Shown here: one piece after another, positions 33,995-42,841 of the stretch
How the letters are laid out: every line of letters starts with the position of its first letter
Numbering within the stretch: the first letter of the stretch is position 1
NCBI GenBank assembly: GCA_017794825.1
Contig: CP051237.1
Coordinates: forward strand, 4,296,501-4,360,500
From: Pararhizobium sp.
Lineage (GTDB): Bacteria > Pseudomonadota > Alphaproteobacteria > Rhizobiales > Rhizobiaceae
DNA: 64,000 nt
Reading direction: 5' to 3'
The notes under the pieces: generated by a model
Database searches by the model: none
What the model was told of the DNA's origin: nothing
What the model saw: only the letters and a program-made list of their open reading frames with translations
Translations under genes and position numbers: made by a program

Positions 33995-34426
33995 ATGTTC
34001 AGATATGTGCTGGCGATCGTCGCCGGACTGGCTATTTTGCCGTTTCAATCGGCCTTCGCCGGAGCAACAACGCTGATGGCGCAGGTGGACCTTTCCAGAC
34101 AGGAGATGGTCGTCACCCACAGGGGGCAGGTCAAGTATCGCTGGAAAGTATCGACCGGGCGCGGTTCCTATCGGACGCCGACCGGATCATACAACCCGAA
34201 ATGGTTGTCGAAATATCACAAGTCGCGAAAATACAACAATGCGCCGATGCCGTTCGCAATCTTCTTCCGCGGCGGTTATGCAGTGCACGGCACGAACGAG
34301 ATCAGTCGCCTTGGACGTCCGGCGTCGCACGGATGCGTGAGGCTTGATCCAAAAAACGCGGCAACGCTCTTCGCGCTGGTGGAGCGCGAAGGTTTCGACA
34401 ACACCCGGATCATCATCACTCAATAG
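33995..34426 (+). CDS. Small exported L,D-transpeptidase (YkuD family)
   Basis: A 143-residue protein. A signal peptide (MFRYVLAIVAGLAILPFQSA, cleaved after AFA) is followed by a minimal YkuD domain: VDLSRQEMVV, RTPTGSYNPKWL, the YNNAPMPFAIFF segment, and the catalytic pair in YAVHGTNE and RPASHGCVRLDP. The start at 33995 is preferred to an ATG 11 codons earlier because AGGGGG lies 8 bases upstream and the signal peptide begins there. Its 3' end overlaps the converging lpxXL by 11 bases. It likely remodels peptidoglycan or links outer-membrane proteins to it. Confidence 0.85.
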   Translation: MFRYVLAIVAGLAILPFQSAFAGATTLMAQVDLSRQEMVVTHRGQVKYRWKVSTGRGSYRTPTGSYNPKWLSKYHKSRKYNNAPMPFAIFFRGGYAVHGTNEISRLGRPASHGCVRLDPKNAATLFALVEREGFDNTRIIITQ

Positions 34427-35507
34427 ATTGTTTGTTGCGACCCTGGCCCCTCGGTCCGTGCGGACGTCTCCGGCGGGCCGAGTCGGGCTGTCCGGGTTTG
34501 CGGCGGCGCTGATGGATCGGCCACTGTCCGGTCTTCTCGAAATATTTCTTGGCGTGCACGATCTGCTGCGGCGTGTAGCCAAATCCCATCGGATCGCCCC
34601 AACGATCGTGGAACCACATCCACTGCCCCGGATATTCCCTGATCCAGCTCTCAACCTTGTCGCTGACGATCTGCGTGGTCGCCTGGATATCGATATTTCC
34701 GTTTTTGTCCTTCGGCATGGTGATCGGTTCCTCTATCTCTAGACGGAAGCGATCATTGTCGATCCGGATGCATCGGGCGGGAAAGACCTCGCAGTCGAAG
34801 TGACGCGTCAGCTTTGCCAGCAGCGGATTGGCGATCACGTCGCGCCCAAAGAACTGAATGGTCGGACCTTTTCTGAATTTCTGGTCGACCAGCAATCCAA
34901 CGCCGCGGTTATCTTCCAGAACGCCGGCGAGGTTCCAGGCGGCGCCTGCCCGCGACGGCACAAGGTTGCCCATATGCGTTCGTCGCGCGGCCAGCAATTT
35001 GTTGGCGATGTATCGATTGTTCGGCGGACGGAACAGAGCGGTGACGTTCAGGCCGTATTTGGCCGCGATCGCCGGCAAGAGTTCGAAATTGCCCGTATGC
35101 GCCGTAAACACGATAAAGGGGCGCGGACGATCCACAAGATCGAGGAAGCGTTCGATGTCGTCAACCTCGATGAGGCCGCCTTCGCCGGTATCAATTCCGC
35201 TGTCGATCAGCTTGTCGATAAGGATGTACTCCGCCATGAGGCGGGCCATGTTCCCCCACATGTCAAGCGCGATCGCCTCGCGTTCCTCTTTCGATTTTTC
35301 GGGAAATGCGAGCTCCAGATTTTGCAGGGCGAGCTGGTGCCTGTGCGTTCGCGGGCCGATCTTGCGCGCGATGGTGTCTGCAAATCGGATAGCCTTGCGG
35401 GCCGGCAGTTTCTTTAAAATTGCGAGTACCGCGAAAACGAATTGCGCGACCAGCCACTCCTGGATTTTGATGATAGTGACGATCGATTGCCTGAGTGTGG
35501 GATTCAC
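34416..35507 (-). CDS. lpxXL: Very-long-chain acyl transferase for lipid A
   Basis: A 363-residue LpxL/HtrB-family acyltransferase. The HX4E catalytic motif is in IVFTAHTGNFELLP, and LVDQKFRKGPTIQFFG and GQWMWFHDRWGDPM follow the family pattern. In rhizobia LpxXL places the 27-hydroxyoctacosanoyl chain on lipid A at the inner membrane. A basic, Arg- and Pro-rich C-terminal tail of about 40 residues extends beyond the acyltransferase fold. It is the last gene of the minus-strand acpXL cluster and overlaps the adh2XL stop by four bases. Confidence 0.9.
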   Translation of the reverse strand: MNPTLRQSIVTIIKIQEWLVAQFVFAVLAILKKLPARKAIRFADTIARKIGPRTHRHQLALQNLELAFPEKSKEEREAIALDMWGNMARLMAEYILIDKLIDSGIDTGEGGLIEVDDIERFLDLVDRPRPFIVFTAHTGNFELLPAIAAKYGLNVTALFRPPNNRYIANKLLAARRTHMGNLVPSRAGAAWNLAGVLEDNRGVGLLVDQKFRKGPTIQFFGRDVIANPLLAKLTRHFDCEVFPARCIRIDNDRFRLEIEEPITMPKDKNGNIDIQATTQIVSDKVESWIREYPGQWMWFHDRWGDPMGFGYTPQQIVHAKKYFEKTGQWPIHQRRRKPGQPDSARRRRPHGPRGQGRNKQSIE

Positions 35508-36541
35508 GCCTCTTTATCCATTCTCAATATGATTTTTCCGAATACCTGTCGGCTTTCCATTCGGGCGAGCGCGGTGTCGATATCGTCCGGCTCGACTTCG
35601 GTGTCGATGACGGGATGAACAATGCCGCGCGCCATCTTTTCCATGGCGTCGGCGAGGTTCTCCATTCGGCATCCGAAGGATCCGATAAATCTCAGCTGCT
35701 GCTGGAAAAGCTGCATGAGATTGACCTGCGTCGAGACGCCCGAAGTCGAACCGCAAGTGACAAGCCGGCCGCCGCGCTTCATGCACAGCATGGAGCCAGC
35801 CCATGTGTCGGCGCCGACATGTTCGAAGACCACGTCCACGCCCTTCTTTTTTGTGAGTTTGCGAACCGCTCCTTCGAACCGGTCTTCGCGGTAATTGATG
35901 ACGTGGTCGGCGCCAAGCTCCCGCGCCTTCTCCACCTTGTCGTCCGAACCCACGGTCGTGATGACCGTGCATCCCGTCTTTTTGGCAAGCTGGATTGCTG
36001 CGGAGCCAATGCCGGACCCGCCGGCGTGAACCAGAATGGTTTCCCCAGGCTGCAGTTTGGCGTTGTCAAAAAGCATGTGTTCGACGGTGCCGAATGTAAC
36101 GGGCGCCAGCGCTGCTGCAACGCCGTTTACCCCTGGCGGCGCGGGCACCAGTTGCCGCGCCAGCACGTTGATCTTTTCCTGGGCGAAGCCGTCGAGATGA
36201 AATCCGTGCACACCGGCGACGTGTTCGCACAGATTGTCCCGGCCTTCACGGCACGGTTTGCAAAGGCCGCAGGTGCGCGCGCCGTAGATCGAGACGAGTT
36301 GGCCTGGCAGCACATTCGAGACACCGGAACCTATCGCCTCCACCGTGCCGGAGGCTTCCGCGCCGATAACCAGCGGAAGCTTGCGTTTGGCGAACGCCAT
36401 GCCGCGCCATCCCCAGACATCGATGTGATTGAGCGCCACGGCGGCGATCCTGAGCGTAACTTCCCCGGGGCCGGGTTCACCCGGCGGAGCGATGTCGGTC
36501 AGTTCCATTTTGCGATCGTCAATAAGCTGCAATGCGCGCAT
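35504..36541 (-). CDS. adh2XL: Zinc-type alcohol dehydrogenase-like oxidoreductase of the acpXL cluster
   Basis: A 345-residue medium-chain dehydrogenase/reductase. The catalytic-domain segment VIGAEASGTVEAIGSGV, structural-zinc cysteines in RTCGLCKPCREGRDNLC, and nucleotide-binding ILVHAGGSGIGSAAIQLA are visible. In rhizobial lipid A clusters this gene lies between fabF1XL and lpxXL; its exact reaction in making or modifying the C28 chain is not established. It overlaps lpxXL by four bases, and 51 bases separate it from fabF1XL. Confidence 0.86.
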   Translation of the reverse strand: MRALQLIDDRKMELTDIAPPGEPGPGEVTLRIAAVALNHIDVWGWRGMAFAKRKLPLVIGAEASGTVEAIGSGVSNVLPGQLVSIYGARTCGLCKPCREGRDNLCEHVAGVHGFHLDGFAQEKINVLARQLVPAPPGVNGVAAALAPVTFGTVEHMLFDNAKLQPGETILVHAGGSGIGSAAIQLAKKTGCTVITTVGSDDKVEKARELGADHVINYREDRFEGAVRKLTKKKGVDVVFEHVGADTWAGSMLCMKRGGRLVTCGSTSGVSTQVNLMQLFQQQLRFIGSFGCRMENLADAMEKMARGIVHPVIDTEVEPDDIDTALARMESRQVFGKIILRMDKEA

Positions 36542-36592
36542 GCGGCTGCGTTTCCCCGGCTGTTCGGTTTTGGCTTTGTATCGGAACCGCGT

Positions 36593-37876
36593 TTAGGCCG
36601 GTTCAGCCGCCATGACAAGACATGCATTCTGTCCGCCGAAGCCAAACGAGTTGGAAAGGACGGTGTTTACCGCTTTTTCACGCTTCACATTCGGCACGAC
36701 ATCGAGTTCGATGGCCGGATCCGGATTTTCATAATTGATGGTCGGCGGCAGCGTCCCGGTGTTGATCGTCATAAGCGAGAAGATCGCCTCAACCGCGCCG
36801 GCTGCGGTCAATGTATGTCCGATCATCGACTTGTTGGATGAAACGGGAATGTTTGGCAGGTGCTCGCCGAAAACCGTCGAGAGCGAAAGATACTCCATCT
36901 TGTCGTTCTCGGGCGTCGAGGTGCCATGGGCATTGATGTAGTCTATGCCGGATTCATCGATGCCCGCGTCCGACAGGGCTTCTTGGACGGTGGCGATCGC
37001 CGGACCGCCGTCAGGCGAAGAGCGGGTTCTGTGAAAATGGTCGGCCTTTTCGCCGTATCCCTTCACGATGCCCAATACATTGGCGCCGCGCGCTTCTGCC
37101 GCCTCGAGCGATTCCAGCACAAGAGCAGCGCCGCCCTCGGCGATGACGAAACCGTCGCGATCCTTGGTGAACGGTTTCGACGCCTTTTCAGGAATGTCAT
37201 TCTGCGTGGACAGGGCCGAAAGCAGCGAGAACCTGACAAGCGCCTCGACATTGACAGATCCGTCGGTCGCGACCGTCAGCGCCTTGTCTGTGCGTCCCTG
37301 GCGAATAGCGTCGACGCCGAGCTGGATTGCCGTGGCGCCGGATGCGCAGGCCGTGGACAGGGTCACCGGCAGACCGCGGGTTCCGTAGGCTTCGGCCAAT
37401 CGCTCGGCGATAGCGCCGAACAGGGCCGAGCGGGTCAGGTCCTTGTGCGGGCGCGCCCGCATTGCTTTCAGGAATATGTCATAGGCGTTGTCGGTTTCGT
37501 CCGCGAAACCGTATTCGTCAGCCAGGCGGAACCGGTGATCCCATTCATATTCGACCGGAGGCGCGGCCAGAAACAACGGGCCGCCGAATTCTCCTGCAAT
37601 ACCGGCTTCGTCGAGCGCTTCGCGTGTCGCGGCATCGGCCATGGCGAAGGAGATTTCGCTGGCGTAGTTCGGCGTGTCCATGAAATCGACCGTGCCGCTG
37701 ATGCGCGTTGACAGACCCTCGGTCGGAAACCGCGTTATCTCGTGTATCCCGGAGACGCCGTCGGTCAGGGCCTTCCAGTTGTCCTTTTTGCCGCGCCCCA
37801 GAGACGTGACAATGCCCATGCCTGTCACGGCAATAATTGGACGGTTCAGATGATCTCTGTATTTACTGGCGGTCAT
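36593..37876 (-). CDS. fabF1XL: Beta-ketoacyl-ACP synthase of the very-long-chain acyl cluster (active form)
   Basis: A 427-residue FabF-type condensing enzyme. All catalytic residues are present: Cys177 in STACASG, His in NAHGTSTPEND and His in MIGHTLTAAGAVE, with the Lys in SSNKSMIGH. It elongates acyl-AcpXL toward C26-C28. ATG at 37876 is chosen because GGAG lies 6 bases upstream; a TTG six codons earlier is less likely. It is 53 bases downstream of fabF2XL, a ketosynthase-like protein lacking the Cys, so the two may work as a pair. Confidence 0.9.
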   Translation of the reverse strand: MTASKYRDHLNRPIIAVTGMGIVTSLGRGKKDNWKALTDGVSGIHEITRFPTEGLSTRISGTVDFMDTPNYASEISFAMADAATREALDEAGIAGEFGGPLFLAAPPVEYEWDHRFRLADEYGFADETDNAYDIFLKAMRARPHKDLTRSALFGAIAERLAEAYGTRGLPVTLSTACASGATAIQLGVDAIRQGRTDKALTVATDGSVNVEALVRFSLLSALSTQNDIPEKASKPFTKDRDGFVIAEGGAALVLESLEAAEARGANVLGIVKGYGEKADHFHRTRSSPDGGPAIATVQEALSDAGIDESGIDYINAHGTSTPENDKMEYLSLSTVFGEHLPNIPVSSNKSMIGHTLTAAGAVEAIFSLMTINTGTLPPTINYENPDPAIELDVVPNVKREKAVNTVLSNSFGFGGQNACLVMAAEPA

Positions 37877-37929
37877 GACCGTCTCCGCTGACAATGCGCC
37901 CGCTTTCTAGAGGCAAATTAAGTCCAGAT

Positions 37930-39132
37930 TTAGAGGTCGGCTGCGAGACCGGCAAGACCTTCGCCGTGATAGAAACCCACCGAGGTGACAATCGCCTGTC
38001 GCGCGGCCTTGTCCATAACGCCTTCGGAATCCGGATCGAAGCGCCCGTAGCACCCTTGCGAACCGAGCGCCATGGCCGCCAGAGCGATCCCGACCGGGAA
38101 CTGGGCTTCCATGCTGTGACCGATGACGCCGGAATAACCGCGCAGAAGCCCTGATCCGTAGCGGCTCTCCAGGAAGGCCTTTTCGCGCTCCATCATGTCA
38201 TGCGCGCCTGAAGCGCCCGACATGACGAGTGTGTCGGGACTGTCAGGCGCGTTGATGATGTCGGCCATCCGTTCGAGACGGCTTTCCATCCGGCCTTCGT
38301 CGCGTTTGCCGCGATCGCCCTCCACAGAGTCGATGCGGGCATGGATGGTTGCGCCGCGCGCTTCGGCGTGAGCGCGTGACTCCATCACGAGAAAGGCGGA
38401 CGCAGAACCGGTGATGATCCCGCCGGTGTCGCCAGTGCGCTCCCACAGCGGACGCCAGGAACCCTGTTCCAGCGTCTGCATGCCTTCATAGACCAGGTGC
38501 ATGTCGGGCCGCTGCGCGTTGTAGGCGCCGCCGACCAGCGCATGGGACGTCTGGCCCGCGCGGATGCGTTCAAACAGTGTGGAGACGGCCGAGATACCGG
38601 CGCTTTCTTCGCCCATGAATGTCCGCGAGGATCCAGTCACCTTGTGGACGATGGAGATATTACCGGCGAGAAGGTTCGACAATTGCGCCAGAAACAGCGT
38701 TGGCCGCAACTCGGTCGTCAGCTTTTCGTTGAGCACCATGTCGCGGTCGTTTCGCTTTGCTGCCTCGTTGACGATCATCGTGTCAACGGAGATGTCGCGT
38801 TCGCCTCCGCCGGCGGCCACAACCATGTCCATGGTCGAACAGGCGTCGAGGTCATCCTTCAGTCCGGCGTCGTCAAGCGCCAGTCCGGCTGTGAAAACGC
38901 CGATCCTTTGCCAGTTCTCCATTTGCCTCTGGTCGCCACGCCGCGGGATCTGATCCGACCAGTCAATCTCGGGAAGGGGATGCACCGGGTACGGCTTGAA
39001 ACTCTCAGCGTCGAGAACCGGCTCCACTGTGTCGCCGGTTGTCAGCACGGACAGGTGAGCCTCCCTGCCCACGCCCAGTGAACTGACTATTCCTATTCCG
39101 GTGATGACGACGTCGTTTTCGGCTTTGGTCAT
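37930..39132 (-). CDS. fabF2XL: Ketosynthase-like protein lacking the catalytic Cys
   Basis: A 400-residue member of the ketosynthase family in the fabF2XL position. The N-terminal VVITGIGIVSSLGVGREAHL and the C-terminal thiolase-like fold are clear. Where FabF has the nucleophile in a C-T/A-S-G motif, this protein reads GEESAG, placing Glu176 at the Cys position. The HGTSTP motif is replaced by SGASGAHD; the second His is kept in VIGHSMEAQF. It probably cannot condense by itself and may act as a decarboxylating or chain-length partner of FabF1XL. The ATG at 39132 is 16 bases from the fabZXL stop. Confidence 0.88.
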   Translation of the reverse strand: MTKAENDVVITGIGIVSSLGVGREAHLSVLTTGDTVEPVLDAESFKPYPVHPLPEIDWSDQIPRRGDQRQMENWQRIGVFTAGLALDDAGLKDDLDACSTMDMVVAAGGGERDISVDTMIVNEAAKRNDRDMVLNEKLTTELRPTLFLAQLSNLLAGNISIVHKVTGSSRTFMGEESAGISAVSTLFERIRAGQTSHALVGGAYNAQRPDMHLVYEGMQTLEQGSWRPLWERTGDTGGIITGSASAFLVMESRAHAEARGATIHARIDSVEGDRGKRDEGRMESRLERMADIINAPDSPDTLVMSGASGAHDMMEREKAFLESRYGSGLLRGYSGVIGHSMEAQFPVGIALAAMALGSQGCYGRFDPDSEGVMDKAARQAIVTSVGFYHGEGLAGLAADL

Positions 39133-39148
39133 GGTCCAGTCCCGCTGT

Positions 39149-39640
39149 TCACCGGTTGTCCTGCATTGCCGCGAGCAAGCCGATTTCCCCTGCACGATCC
39201 CGAACGACGCCGGCAAGGCCCGCTATGTCGAGATGTGGATTGCTTTTGAAATCGACCGTGCGCAGTTTCAACTGCGCGTCGCATATGCGTTTGCCGCCGC
39301 TTGAAATCTTCGCTTTCGTGACGGCGTATCCCGAACCTTCGTGCTCGAGGACGGCTTCGATTTCCAGCTCTGTCTCTGGCTCGACGAAAGTGCGCAGCTT
39401 GGCGCCGTCGACCGACATCAGAAACGGCATTGCTGCAAAATCGTTGGTCGCCAGCACCAGCATGCCGCTAGCCTGCGCCATAGTTTCGATCAGAATAACG
39501 CCGGGCACAAGCGGCATTCCCGGAAAATGACCTTCGAATACCGGACTCTCGGCAGGCGTGGTCGAAGACGCCGCAAGCTTGCCGGCTGCGACGTCGACCA
39601 TGGTCACCCGATCGATCATCTGGAAATATTCAAGATACAT
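39149..39640 (-). CDS. fabZXL: FabZ-like 3-hydroxyacyl-ACP dehydratase of the acpXL cluster
   Basis: A 163-residue hotdog-fold protein. The FabZ signature FEGHFPGMPLVPGVILIETMAQ with the catalytic His is present, followed by a Glu-containing helix. It starts MYLEYFQMIDRVTMVD and directly follows acpXL. It is assigned to dehydration of 3-hydroxyacyl-AcpXL during very-long-chain elongation. Confidence 0.9.
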   Translation of the reverse strand: MYLEYFQMIDRVTMVDVAAGKLAASSTTPAESPVFEGHFPGMPLVPGVILIETMAQASGMLVLATNDFAAMPFLMSVDGAKLRTFVEPETELEIEAVLEHEGSGYAVTKAKISSGGKRICDAQLKLRTVDFKSNPHLDIAGLAGVVRDRAGEIGLLAAMQDNR

Positions 39641-39692
39641 TCGCTGTGCCTGGAACCGCCCATGAAATTGTTGCGATGGCGGCGATCAACCG

Positions 39693-39977
39693 TCAGGCCT
39701 TTGCCGCGCGCAACTCGTCAATCTTGGCGCAGAGATTCTTCAGGACGAAATATTCTTCGGTGCCCACCTTGCCGTCATTGACTTCCTGCGTCCACTTTTC
39801 AAGTGGAATCTTGATGCCGAATTCCTTGTCGATGGCGAATACGATATCGAGGAAGTCCAGGCTGTCGATTCCGAGATCGTCAATCGTGTGGCTCTCCGGT
39901 GTAATGGTGTCCCGATCGATCTCGCTGGTCTCGGCGATGATGTCGGCAACCTTGTCGAATGTGGCAGACACGCTCAT
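39693..39977 (-). CDS. acpXL: Specialised acyl carrier protein for very-long-chain lipid A acylation
   Basis: A 94-residue acyl carrier protein, about 15 residues longer than housekeeping ACP, as is usual for AcpXL. The 4'-phosphopantetheine site is Ser39 in DDLGIDSLDFLDIVFAIDKEF. It is the first gene of the minus-strand operon acpXL-fabZXL-fabF2XL-fabF1XL-adh2XL-lpxXL, the order known from Rhizobium and Sinorhizobium. The presence of the whole cluster is strong evidence for the order Hyphomicrobiales. Confidence 0.95.
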   Translation of the reverse strand: MSVSATFDKVADIIAETSEIDRDTITPESHTIDDLGIDSLDFLDIVFAIDKEFGIKIPLEKWTQEVNDGKVGTEEYFVLKNLCAKIDELRAAKA

Positions 39978-40184
39978 ATCCTTGTTCTGGGTATTGTCAG
40001 CGGAGACCTATAGAAAAAACGGATGCAAAAGCCAATGGGCTGTCGTCCGTTTATCCGAAGAACTTTGGGGCCTGGCCCAGCGTCCGCCGCGCCGTGACAA
40101 AGTTCGACGGATCTTGCGGCATTGTGCCGTAAAGCCAAGTGCACTATTGCGAAGACAAAGCCCGAGCAAGAAGGACATGGACAA

Positions 40185-41300
40185 ATGACCAGCGTAACCC
40201 GCGATCAGGTTTTGGCGCGATTGAGGGAGGTCGGAGACGCTTCCATCGGCGGCGACATCGTTTCGAAGGGCCTGGTTTCCGATATTCTGATCGCTGACGG
40301 AAAGGTATTCTTCTCGATCAGCGTTCCCTCAGACCTCGCCGCGTCGCTGGAGCCCCTGCGTCTTGCGGCAGAAAAGGCCGTGACCTCGATCGAAGGGGTG
40401 CAATCCGCGATGGTCGCGCTTACGGCGGAGCGAAAGGGCGGCTCGCAGTCCCCGCAGCCCAAACCGTCTTCGGCGCAACCGCAGCCGACGGGAGCAAAGC
40501 CGGGCGTTCCGGGCGTCAAGCACATTATCGCCGTGGCTTCCGGCAAGGGCGGTGTCGGCAAGTCGACCACCGCAGTCAACATCGCGCTCGGTCTGCAATC
40601 TCTTGGATTGCGCGTAGGCGTGCTCGACGCGGATATTTACGGGCCGTCCGTGCCGAGGCTGCTCAATGTCACAGGGCGTCTTACGCCGGCCGGAAAGGAA
40701 AAGTTGCCGCCAAAACAGGCCTACGGCCTGAAGGTCATGTCGATGGGCTTTCTGGTCGATGAAGATACGCCGATGATCTGGCGCGGACCGATGGTGGTGT
40801 CCGCCCTGACGCAGATGCTCAGGGAAGTGGACTGGGGCGAACTGGATGTCATGGTTGTCGACATGCCGCCGGGCACGGGCGACGCGCAACTCACCATGGC
40901 CCAGAAGGTCCCGATGGCCGGGGCCGTAATCGTCTCCACGCCACAGGACCTTGCCCTCATCGATGCGCGCAAGGGGCTCAACATGTTCCGCAAGGTGGAT
41001 GTGCCCGTTCTCGGTCTTGTCGAGAACATGAGCTATTTCCTTTGCCCGTCCTGCGGAGAGCGATCGGATATCTTCGGTCATGGCGGCGCGCGGGAAGAAG
41101 CGCGGAAAATCGGCGTGCCGTTCCTCGGCGAGGTGCCGCTTCACATGGACATCCGCGCCAGTTCCGATTCCGGCGAACCTGTCGTGGTTTCGGCTCCCGA
41201 CAGCCCGCATGCCGAGGCCTACAGGCAGATTGCGGAAAAGATCAGGGATTCCCTTCCCGGAACGGGACAGGTCGGCGCGCCGGCGATCGTGTTCGAATAG
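40185..41300 (+). CDS. mrp: Mrp/NBP35-family Fe-S carrier ATPase
   Basis: A 371-residue P-loop ATPase of the Mrp/ApbC group. The deviant Walker A GKGGVGKSTTAVNIALGL is near residues 120-137, DADIYGPSVPRLL follows, and the CxxC in YFLCPSCGERSDIFG can bridge an Fe-S cluster between subunits. The N-terminal 85 residues are the MIP18-like domain; a Pro/Gln-rich linker (about residues 88-108) connects the two. It assembles or transfers Fe-S clusters to apoproteins, several of which are encoded in this window. ATG at 40185 is chosen over upstream options because the MIP18 domain begins there. Confidence 0.92.
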   Translation: MTSVTRDQVLARLREVGDASIGGDIVSKGLVSDILIADGKVFFSISVPSDLAASLEPLRLAAEKAVTSIEGVQSAMVALTAERKGGSQSPQPKPSSAQPQPTGAKPGVPGVKHIIAVASGKGGVGKSTTAVNIALGLQSLGLRVGVLDADIYGPSVPRLLNVTGRLTPAGKEKLPPKQAYGLKVMSMGFLVDEDTPMIWRGPMVVSALTQMLREVDWGELDVMVVDMPPGTGDAQLTMAQKVPMAGAVIVSTPQDLALIDARKGLNMFRKVDVPVLGLVENMSYFLCPSCGERSDIFGHGGAREEARKIGVPFLGEVPLHMDIRASSDSGEPVVVSAPDSPHAEAYRQIAEKIRDSLPGTGQVGAPAIVFE

Positions 41301-41413
41301 AGTTCACTGCCGGTTCGGGGCTTGCTGAAAAATCCGGGGTTGCCGGTCCGGCGGCGGACGTCTAATGGGTCGGCGCTGCAAACAGTATCCTTGAGGCGGG
41401 GAGGGGATCGATC

Positions 41414-42346
41414 TTGAAAACGGACAGCGCGCGATCCTTCGCCGTCGATGAACTCGCGCAAGGCCGGCAGAAGCTGCTTGGCCATGCGGCGATGATCCTG
41501 TTCGCGGCTCTCGTCGCCTGGTCATTCTCTCTGGGCGCTCTCGCCGCCCCCCATGTGGATCCGGTGGCTCTGAACGCCATGCGGTTCCTGCTGGGGACAT
41601 TGGTCATGGCCACGATCGTTCTGTTGGGACTGCGCCGATTGTCGTTGCCGCGAGAGGCGGGCTGGCGTTTTTTTGTCCTCGGCGGTCTGATGTCCGTTTA
41701 TTTCGTCACGATGTTCATTGCGCTCAAGACCATCAGCCCTATTGAGACCGGCGCGGTATTTACCCTGACGCCATTGATGAGCACCGGTTTCGGGTATCTG
41801 TTTCTGCGTCAGACGACGCGTCCGATCGTTCTCGTATCCATCTTGCTGGCAGCCTGCGGATCGGTCTGGGTGATTTTCGGCGGCAATCTGGAGGCCATTC
41901 TGGCTTTCGATATCGGCTATACCGAGTTGCTGTTTCTTTTTGGCTGCATGTGCCATGCCGCCTATGCGCCGCTGGTCAAAAAATTCAATCGCGGCGAACC
42001 GATCCTGCTCACAACCTACTGGACGACCGCGGCGACGTTTCTGGTGATTTTCCTGTATGGATTTGACGATGTTTTCGCGACCGACTGGACTGCGCTTCCG
42101 CCGATCGCCTGGATCAGCATCGTCTATCTTGCGACAATGACCACGGCGGTCACGTTCTTCCTGGTTCAGTTCTCGTCTGTTCGCTTGCCGGCGTCGAAGG
42201 TCCTGACCTATGGCTTGATGACGCCTGTATTCGTCATCTTGTACGAAGGGATGCTCGGCCATGGCTGGGCGGATCTGTCGATCCTTGCCGGCGCATTTGT
42301 CATCCTCGCCGGATTGCTGGTGATTGCTGTCGCCCCGGATCTGTGA
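41414..42346 (+). CDS. EamA/DMT-family transporter
   Basis: A 310-residue membrane protein with about ten predicted helices and two EamA repeats, the second beginning near residue 170. The start is TTG at 41414 behind a purine-rich GGGGAGGGGATC site. The substrate cannot be predicted; the family exports or imports amino acids, nucleosides or other small metabolites. It follows mrp on the same strand but 113 bases away and is not evidently connected with it. Confidence 0.85.
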   Translation: MKTDSARSFAVDELAQGRQKLLGHAAMILFAALVAWSFSLGALAAPHVDPVALNAMRFLLGTLVMATIVLLGLRRLSLPREAGWRFFVLGGLMSVYFVTMFIALKTISPIETGAVFTLTPLMSTGFGYLFLRQTTRPIVLVSILLAACGSVWVIFGGNLEAILAFDIGYTELLFLFGCMCHAAYAPLVKKFNRGEPILLTTYWTTAATFLVIFLYGFDDVFATDWTALPPIAWISIVYLATMTTAVTFFLVQFSSVRLPASKVLTYGLMTPVFVILYEGMLGHGWADLSILAGAFVILAGLLVIAVAPDL

Positions 42347-42397
42347 AGCCGCGCATGCCGACTGCTGCAAGCTATGAGTTGCAACAGCCTGTCGACA

Positions 42398-42550
42398 TTA
42401 CCATGAGAGCCGTTTGCGGAAATGATTGATCCTCTCGAGCTTGTCCAGATAGTGCTCGTCTCCTGATGGCCGTTCAACCGGTCTTGGAGGGACGGACTTG
42501 CCTTGCCCGTTGTTTTCGCCCTGGCGGATATTGCTGAATGATCTGTACAT
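42398..42550 (-). CDS. Small basic protein, paralogue of the 42603 gene
   Basis: A 50-residue protein starting MYRSFSNIRQGENN and ending LDKLERINHFRKRLSW, with AGGAG 8 bases before the ATG. The ending resembles that of the neighbour at 42603-42752 (LQQLDRNFHFWNRFA), so the two look like diverged copies. Size, Arg content and the helical C-terminus recall DUF1127-type small proteins, which in alphaproteobacteria affect phosphate/carbon metabolism and RNA turnover, but I cannot make a firm family call. Confidence 0.6.
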   Translation of the reverse strand: MYRSFSNIRQGENNGQGKSVPPRPVERPSGDEHYLDKLERINHFRKRLSW

Positions 42551-42602
42551 CGTCTTTTCTCCTGCGTTGATTGACTGATCGCCTGCCCGAAATCGCCGGC
42601 GC

Positions 42603-42752
42603 TCAGGCGAACCGGTTCCAGAAGTGAAAATTCCTGTCGAGTTGTTGCAGGCGTGAGACGTCCCGATCCGAAAGGCGAGGGGACTTCGACAGAATGCCCC
42701 GAATTTCACGGCTGTTTCTGCGAATTCTGCTTTCTGCAAGGGATTTGAACAT
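42603..42752 (-). CDS. Small basic protein, paralogue of the 42398 gene
   Basis: A 49-residue protein, MFKSLAESRIRRNSREIRGI through LQQLDRNFHFWNRFA, with a strong AGGAGG site 8 bases upstream. It is rich in Arg and mostly helical. Together with the gene 52 bases downstream it forms a tandem pair on the minus strand. Function unknown; a DUF1127-like regulator role is possible. Confidence 0.62.
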   Translation of the reverse strand: MFKSLAESRIRRNSREIRGILSKSPRLSDRDVSRLQQLDRNFHFWNRFA

Positions 42753-42841
42753 TGTCCTGTCCTCCTGTTTGGTGTGACAGGTTACAGGTGTCAATCGTCT
42801 GGCGAATATTCAAATTAAAGTTGTGTAATGAAGGGAGGGTG

